Shown: in pieces, positions 57,700 to 64,000 of the stretch
Layout of the letters: each line of letters opens with the position of its first letter
Numbering within the stretch: position 1 is the first letter of the stretch
DNA from: Gnetum montanum
Taxonomy: Eukaryota; Streptophyta; Gnetopsida; Gnetales; Gnetaceae
NCBI GenBank assembly: GCA_015680685.1
Contig: MNCI01036654.1
Coordinates: 69,396 to 133,395 of the forward strand
Length of the DNA: 64,000 nt
Reading direction: 5' to 3'
The notes under the pieces: model-generated
Database searches by the model: none
Told to the model about the DNA's origin: nothing
Seen by the model: the letters and a program-made list of their open reading frames with translations, nothing else
Made by a program: the position numbers and the translations under genes

Positions 57700-59760
57700 T
57701 ATAAATTTTAAGTATCTTATTTCATTGGGTAGTTACACTTTTACTAAGTTATGACCATGGTAGATTGATTATTTTATTATTATTTTAATGTTATTTGATT
57801 TAGAAAGTCACCAGAGCTTGTTGGAAGGATTTAACTTTTCAGAAATTGTTGTTTTAAAGTTAGTTTTTTAGTCAAACCTTTGTGGGAGTTAGAAAAATTT
57901 TGAAAATTTTTCCATCAAAAACTTATGGTTTATGGCCCCCACAACAAAGAGCTTACCTTTGGTACCTATAAAATTGAAGAAAGGAATGAATCAGACAAAT
58001 AGTTAGCAAGTTATGGCTCTTGGAAGGTTCTAGGTTTTGAAAAGTTCAAAATGTGAAAAATTGCAGAGTGTTTGTGCATATATATGGACTTTTTACCTTG
58101 TGTCAATGGGGTCTCATCTATGCATCCCCTCTGTCAATGGTGTTCCATTGATAGATCCTATAAGGAAAATTTTTTCACTTTGAAAATTTGAAAAAATACA
58201 AGGAGTTTAAGCTTGAATTTGGGATCCTCAAAGAGACAAAAAAGATGTTAACATGATGAAATGATTGAAGAGGGCTTAGATGGTTTAGAAAATTAGAGAA
58301 TGAGATTTTTTTTGAAAAATGCCATTAAGGAGTGCATAGTTGGATGCAACCAATGAGGAATGTGAAATGATTTGATTATAAAAAGCCTAAGGATAAGGAG
58401 CTTAACTAGCCCAACCAAGAGATATTCAAGTGGGTCCTCCCCATAACAGGCTCATAGCTATTTTGTGCTTGCATACCCTCAAACCAAGGAGTCCATGGGT
58501 CTTGCAGTTGATTAATGGATATGAAAAGATAAGGACCTAATCCAGAAGAATTTACCTAGAATTTCAACACGTCAAACTAAGACATTGAACAAAATATGGA
58601 AACCAATAGTGAGGTGAAAAGTAGAAAGAATTGGTAAACGAGAGAGAATGTGGAATAATGTTTCGAATTATGGTCACATGAAGTCCCTTGTGGATTTTGT
58701 GAGTAAAGGACCTAATAAAGCCCATCCTTAGTCCAGATCAAAATCAACCACTTAGAGTGACTTTGCATCGATACTCTAAGACTTGGCCACCCCCTTGAGA
58801 CACAAGAATGCTCCCACAGATCAATCATTGTTTCTTATTTAAGAAGAAAAGAGAAGTAGGAAGTGAGAAAGGGCCTTAGTTAGAGAGGCCCTTCAAGCAT
58901 GGGTAACATGTCTTTCTAGTTCTGTAACTAGTGCTTGTAGCCTGTGATTTGGTCTAAGGGGTGTGCTTTAAATTCCCATCATTTTTAATGGATTTTATGT
59001 GTTTATAAGTTTTTGGATGGGAATCACACCATGTAAAGACTTATCTTCTTGTTACTGGTCAACAATGGAACAATAAGAAATCCATGAGAAAACTCATGCA
59101 CTCAAGAGTTTGGGAAAGTATAGAGAGCATTGAGTCCCCTTGAAGTCACACCCTTATTATTCCATTTAATCTTTCCCAAGTTTAGAAACTACCAAGGTCA
59201 CAAGTTTGTTAAGGTTTCATTAAGGAAAGGGACCTCATTTTTCCAAAACAAGGAAGACCATAGAGTGTTGTTGATGGGTGGATGATGTGGACTCACTGCT
59301 TGTTCCATGAAAAAGAAACTTTGTCTTAGTTATCAATGATTAAAATTCAAAAGATAAAATCTATAAATTAGCAATAAAAAACATTAAGTACGAGCTAGCA
59401 TTAGCAGACAACTACAACATCATTATGTCTTATTGGTAATAAATAAAAACAAAATAATTTATTAGAAAAAAATAAGAAAAGCACACCAAAATAAGGTAAA
59501 ATATAAAAGAAATTGTAAAATATCCAAGAAATATAAAAAATACTAATGATGGTGTAAAAAAATGGTAGAAACAACAAAGTGTAAAAGAAAAAGATGTAAA
59601 ACAAAGAATTGTAAAAGAAAAAAGTATACAAATTGAGGATCCACTTACATGATTAGCATGGATGGATATCTTTCCAACAACTGAGTTGGAAGGAGGAGAT
59701 TCGAAAGATTGAACAAGGTTGTCTATCTAATGAGTTGTTGTAAGCACTAGCTCACCTAGG
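57700..59760 (-). other. Spacer of Athila-like element 2
   Basis: Non-coding. 58250-59150 aligns on the minus strand with 41140-42100 of the other Athila-like element (tgcttgaagg...ctctaactaaggccctttct). 58085-58160 contains tcaatgg motifs like those of this element's LTR U3. 59400-59640 is A-rich with repeated taaaagaaaaa, which yields a spurious minus-strand frame of Phe and Tyr. Confidence 0.6.
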
Positions 59761-61130
59761 TTCATGAAAAGGTTTAATTTGTTGCATGTTGATCAACTAT
59801 TTTTTATTTGGACTCTTAGATTTGTAGATCAACATGGTCCTCAAAGGAAAGGTTTCATAAATAATGTAAGGTCCTTTCCACAATGTTTAGAACTTTTTCT
59901 TTTGAGTTACATGTATGGGATTTTAGTAAAGGACCTTGTCTCTAGGTTGAAATTTGACTTTCCTAATTTTGAGGTCATGGCGTTTGTTGTTGAATGCCTT
60001 GTGCACTTCATTCAAATATAGGGCTACTAATCTATTCTCATCTACCATGGTGAGGTTGATCAATCTTTCTTTCTATGCTAGGCTAATGTTAAAGTTAAGG
60101 TCATAGGCTATTAAAGGTATGCAAAGCTCAGATTGAGTTAGAAGAGTTGACAATTTTCTGTACACTAGCTCATAGGGAGTTTCCATGTTGAGCGATGGGC
60201 CCAAAGGACATCGTTAAGTTTCATGCACTAGTCTCTCCTATATTTGCTAATTGTTCTGGTTAAGATCTTAGTATCTCCCTATTGGTAGCCTCTGCTTGAC
60301 CATTAGCTTGGGGGTGGTAAGGTGTTGTTAATTTATGTTCTACCCATAAGCATTGCATGAGCTTTTGGAAGGTGGTGCTTGTAAAATGAGTAACATTGTT
60401 AAAAATTAGTGCACGTAGCATCCCAAAATTATTTACAAAATTTTGTTGTATAAATCAAATAGCTATAGAAGAGGTATAATTGGTGATGGTTGCTACTTCT
60501 ATGTATTTCATACAATAGTCAACAACAACTATGATGTACACCTTTTCATTCGACAGAGATGTAATGGGAATCATGAAGTCGATGCCCTATATGTTGAAGG
60601 GTTCCAATGGTTGAATCCATTGCTATGGTCCCTCCATTTGAGTGATCATTCCACCATTATGTTAATAGCATTTATAAGAGAGGACGAATTGGTAGATGTC
60701 CCTAAAGAGTGTTGACCAATAATATCTTGCCATCAAGATCTTAATGGATGTGTCTCCTAGCATAGTGGCCCCCATAAGGGCCCTCATGAGTATCCTAAAG
60801 GATACATAATTGATCAGCATCAAGAACATACCAACGAACTAGGCCATTAGTTCACATCTTATAAAGGTGTTCATTGATCTCCATGAAGCATTTGGCCTAA
60901 TGAAAAAATTGTGTGGTCTAACACTTGTGGCATGTCCTGAGTGAGAACATAAGTGAGGATGCCATCATACCATGCAAGTTCATTGGGCACTTGTTCATTT
61001 ATCACACCAGCAAAGAGAAGTTCATTAGGAAACTAATAAGAAAGTAGGCTCTCCTCCTCTTTATTATTCCATCATAATTGAAAAAAGTAGCTAGCAACCA
61101 CATTCTTAGTTTTCTTTGATCTACCATCAT
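59760..61130 (-). pseudogene. Integrase of Athila-like element 2
   Basis: On the minus strand GIDFMIPI near 60590 keeps the first Asp. The second motif reads IFNNVTHF near 60400, so the second catalytic Asp is Asn. PYHPQANGQAEATNR near 60300 keeps the Glu. The zinc-binding half is seen at about 60800-60680. The C-terminal part at 60000-59800 is heavily decayed. Confidence 0.75.
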
Positions 61131-61157
61131 GAGATCAAATTCCTGCAAGATCATAAG

Positions 61158-61427
61158 CTATTTTATGACATTGGGGCTCACCATTGGTTTTTTCATTAGG
61201 AAGTGGATTGTACTATGGCCTGTGTGCATAAATACCTTGTACCCAAGCACATAGTACCTAAATTTCTCCAACACATACACCACCATCATTAATTCTTTCT
61301 CCATTGTGGTGTAGCTTAGTTGTGCTCCTACAATGTTTTGGTTCATGTAGTGGATGTAGTATGGACATTTTTGATTGTTCAACTGCATGAGCACAGCTCC
61401 AAAGGAATATTTCAATGCTTTTTTCAT
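61158..61427 (-). pseudogene. RNase H of Athila-like element 2
   Basis: A 90-codon open frame: FGAVLMQLNNQKCPYYIHYM, MEKELMMVVYVLEKFRYY, MHTGHSTIHFLM. The Glu is kept. The third motif has Gly where the family has Asp, so it would be inactive. The first motif's Asp lies in a decayed stretch (KKALKYSF). Confidence 0.75.
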
Positions 61428-61439
61428 AATGTAAAATGG

Positions 61440-62340
61440 CCTAGACTAATCAAGTGCTTGTAGAATTGAAGTTTCTACAAGATTTTTCTTGAGTTGATGG
61501 AATGCCCTTTTGCGTTCTTCAATCCATACAAATGGAGCATCTTTCTTTGTTAGCTTCACCAATGGTTTAGAAATGTTAGAGAAATACTCTATGAATCATT
61601 GGTAGTAGCTAGTGTGTCCAAGGAATGGCCAAATATCTTTGATAGTTTTTGGTTAGCGGGTAATTCCTTTGATGACCCTTATTTTCTTAGGGTTCATCTC
61701 AATCTCTGCTTATGAGATTCTATGCCCCAACACAATATCCTCCTGGATCATTAGATGACTTTCTTAACAATTGAGTTGAAGGTTGATCTCTACACACCTT
61801 TTTAGCACTTGTTCAAGGTGGTCTAGGGCTTGCTTGAATGTAGCCCCATAGGTGGAGAAGTCATCCATGAAGACTTCCATCCTGCTACTAATCTGCTTTT
61901 GAAAAATGCTAAGGACAAGGTGTTGACAAGTTACATGAGCATTGCATAGACCAAATGGCACATTTTTGTATGCAAAAGTCTTCCAAGGACTTGTGAATGT
62001 CTTTTGGCCAAATCCTCGGTACAATCTAAATTTGGTTATAGCCACTATAACCATCTAGAAAGCTATAGAAGCAATGCCTGGAGATAGTGTCTAATACTTG
62101 CTTCACAAATGGCAATGGAAAGTGATCTTTTTAGGTCACCATATTCAACATCCTAAAGTTAATATAGACCCTCTACTTGTCATATTTATTTGGCATGATT
62201 GCAAGTGGGCTAACTGACTTGCTATCTGCAATGGGATAAATGAACCCTACCTTGAGAAGTTGTTAAATCCTCTTCTTGAAGATCTAATTCAATTTGGGAT
62301 TCAATTATCATTGTGACTGCCTCTTTGGCTTTATGAAAGG
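61440..62340 (-). pseudogene. Reverse transcriptase of Athila-like element 2
   Basis: The open frame 62054-61764 has RGFGQKTFTSPWKTFAYKN, FGLCNAHVTCQHLVLSIF and VFMDDFSTYGATFKQALD, with the catalytic Asp pair intact at 61859-61876. The fingers region (62340-62060) and the connection (61750-61440) are legible but broken. Confidence 0.82.
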
Positions 62341-62779
62341 ATTAGTATAGATGGGATGCTAGCACATCCTAAGATCAATCCTAGTGAGTTCAAGATATGA
62401 CTAAGCAAAGGCTATTGGCCATTTATTGACCATCTTCAATAACATCTCTTTCTATTTAGGAGTAGGATTGATATTGATTATCATTAGCTTACCATTTTTA
62501 GAAAAACATATTCCATGCCAACATGTAGAGTTTTCATCCCTAAGGACTAATGTTTAAAACTTTTAGGGATTTCCAACTCTTCCCAGTAAGTATCATCAAG
62601 TTCACCATCAGAGAGTTGGTAATGAACTTGCTCCAGTTTATCCATGCCTTCAACATAAGAAATTATCAAGCTCTTAGTTAGTTCCATGAAAAATTTGTTG
62701 CTTTTAGGATCAACTATTAGCCACTAGGTGCCCTTCTATTTTGTGGTTGCTGTGTATAGGCACCTTTGAATTTCCTTCT

Positions 62780-63230
62780 CATCTATATACTATTTGCATG
62801 CTGTGATGCATGTACTTTTGATGGCCCATAGTTTTTGCACATAGTTACACCTTGTATCACTGCATGTCATGCATGTAACTCTCTTCTTCTCAATCTTTCC
62901 AAATGCATTTGCCTTGGAAATCTCCCAAGAAAGGTCTCTGATGTCTAGTCATGCATCAATAGTACTTAACCAATCCCTTCCCATGATGATTGAAAAGTCC
63001 CCCTTGCAATTATCAACTGAGATCACTAGGGAGTTGGTAGGATAGGACCACGCATAGATGGTTGTTACAATGTCCTCCACTAGTCCTAAGAGAACAGTGA
63101 TGGAATGATCTACCAACTTAAGATGAATGTTGCTTTTCTTAAGTGGAGGCAAGTTTCAAGCATTATACATCTCATGAGAAATTAGTTTAACACCAGAACC
63201 TGAATCTAGAAGAGCTTTGCAAGGCTCATA
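62780..63230 (-). pseudogene. Aspartic protease of Athila-like element 2
   Basis: The active site reads LLDSGSGVKLIS at about 63215-63180, a textbook D-S-G. MPPLKKSNIHLKLVDHS, GLVEDIVTTI and IIMGRDWLSTIDA follow (open frame 63152-62949). It is very close to 37167-37450 of the other element. Confidence 0.8.
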
Positions 63231-63850
63231 TCCTATGATTTGCAAATAGATTAAGGGATTTTAAAGATCATATCTTTTTTTTCCTAGGAAGGTGGCCAAC
63301 CTTTATCCAATTAGTTATTGCATGAGTTAACATGATGATATGTACCTTGGGAGGTGTTTAGTTTGAAGGGCACTCAAATGGATTGGATGCAGAGGAGGAG
63401 GGAGAAGTAGGGTTACTAGCCACTTAAGTGTGTGAGGGCTTTATAAGACTATTGATTCAGAATAATGATCTTTTTCAGGATTTGTTTTCCAAACCACTTA
63501 GTTGAGGAGCTGATTATAAGTTAATAGCCTTGATAGTATTACATTGCTACGATTGGGCTAAAATTCATCTTGCATTGATGGAGCAAGTGGTAATTGAGTT
63601 GAAGATGGATTAACATGTGCAAAAGGATGAGAAGGGTGATAAGGATATGAGGATTTCTCTCTTAGATATGGAGATTGAGATTTGTAGAACTTAGAAGGGT
63701 AGTAATGATGTTGGAATGAGACATGACTAGAAGTCATGTGGAGAAATGGATTGCTAAACATAGTACCCATATGGATTAGGTTGTTGGTAATGGTATTGTT
63801 GCCTTGGTGGTGGCATCCCTCACAACTGTGGATACTGCCTATTGAACCCC
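63231..63850 (-). pseudogene. Gag C-terminal/linker region of Athila-like element 2
   Basis: The open frame 63770-63558 is rich in Pro, Ser, Tyr and His (SYPYHPSHPFAHVNPSSTQ), the linker between Gag and protease, like 36480-36880 in the other element. From about 63855 to the window end the sequence turns into AT-rich DNA without coding sense, perhaps another insertion. Confidence 0.55.
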
Positions 63851-64000
63851 AAAATTTGGTTCATTTTTTAATAAGTATTTTTATCAAAGACATACATTTT
63901 AATTGATTTTATATTGTTAATTAGTGTTAAATTAATATTTATTATATTTTAGTTTACTGGTGAATATTAGTATTAGTTATTAGTTTATTTTAATTAATAT

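Larger units (their letters stand above)
53811..64000 (-). mobile_element. Athila-like element 2, minus strand (5' end outside window)
   Basis: The 3' LTR is at 53816-54678, with the 5-bp flank TAATG at 53811-53815. Interior to the right: decayed purine tract, extra ORF, spacer, integrase, RNase H, RT, protease, and the Gag end reaching the window edge. It is the same family as 33647-43468 by LTR, protease, RT and spacer homology. It retains the RT F-M-D-D-F box and the protease D-S-G, but integrase and RNase H have substitutions at catalytic sites. Stops are spread over all frames. Confidence 0.88.

Noticed and set aside
59401-59631. Membrane protein rich in Phe and Tyr
   Set aside because: Reverse translation of an A-rich low-complexity stretch.

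Overview
This window reads as nuclear DNA from a large-genome seed plant. A conifer or other gymnosperm seems most likely, but that is inference from the density and decay of the retroelements and cannot be proven here. The DNA is AT-rich and poor in CpG. It has no bacterial-style gene packing and no tRNA, rRNA or CRISPR array. About nine tenths is nested, decaying retrotransposon sequence. There is one convincing intact cellular gene, a two-coding-exon LRR receptor-like kinase of the BIR (BAK1-interacting receptor) family at 46895-49332.

Layout. 1-9341 and about 18269-27578 are two diverged copies of one long non-autonomous retroelement. On the minus strand it encodes Gag plus an aspartic protease but no reverse transcriptase or integrase. 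A convergent plus-strand, intron-containing ORF of unknown function lies on the other side. Copy 1 also carries a fresh-looking, CpG-rich solo LTR (7840-9264) with a perfect 5-bp target-site duplication; copy 2 shows the matching empty site. 9411-12665 is a decayed minus-strand gene with an NLI-interacting-factor/FCP1-like HAD phosphatase domain. 13270-15420 holds old tandem and short-motif repeats. 15440-18268 is a Ty3/gypsy pol fragment of Tat type with the extra archaeal-type RNase H.

27579-31583 is a minus-strand chromovirus-like remnant with one LTR, inserted in a LINE (31600-33640, ORF1 and endonuclease, minus). That LINE is in turn split by a complete Athila-like element (33647-43468): two LTRs, tRNA-Asp primer site, gag, protease, RT/RNase H, DD35E integrase, purine tract, and ATGAG target duplication on both sides. 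Two further LTR-like blocks (43512-44320 and 44559-45465) lie between it and the kinase gene.

49860-53810 holds a second LINE fragment and two tRNA-like SINE candidates in otherwise featureless AT-rich DNA. 53816 to the window end is a second Athila-like element on the minus strand. Its 3' LTR is at 53816-54678, and it carries an additional ORF of about 2.8 kb (54840-57690) in the envelope position, which the 33.6-43.5 kb element lacks.

Functionally the retroelements are fossils: their frames are broken almost entirely by C-to-T and G-to-A changes, as expected from cytosine methylation. The exceptions worth attention are the young solo LTR with its palindromic GCGTATACGC array, the extra ORF of the right-hand Athila copy, and the gag-protease-only element with its convergent ORF. 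The BIR-like gene is the only locus expected to act in the cell, as a plasma-membrane regulator of BAK1/SERK co-receptor complexes.
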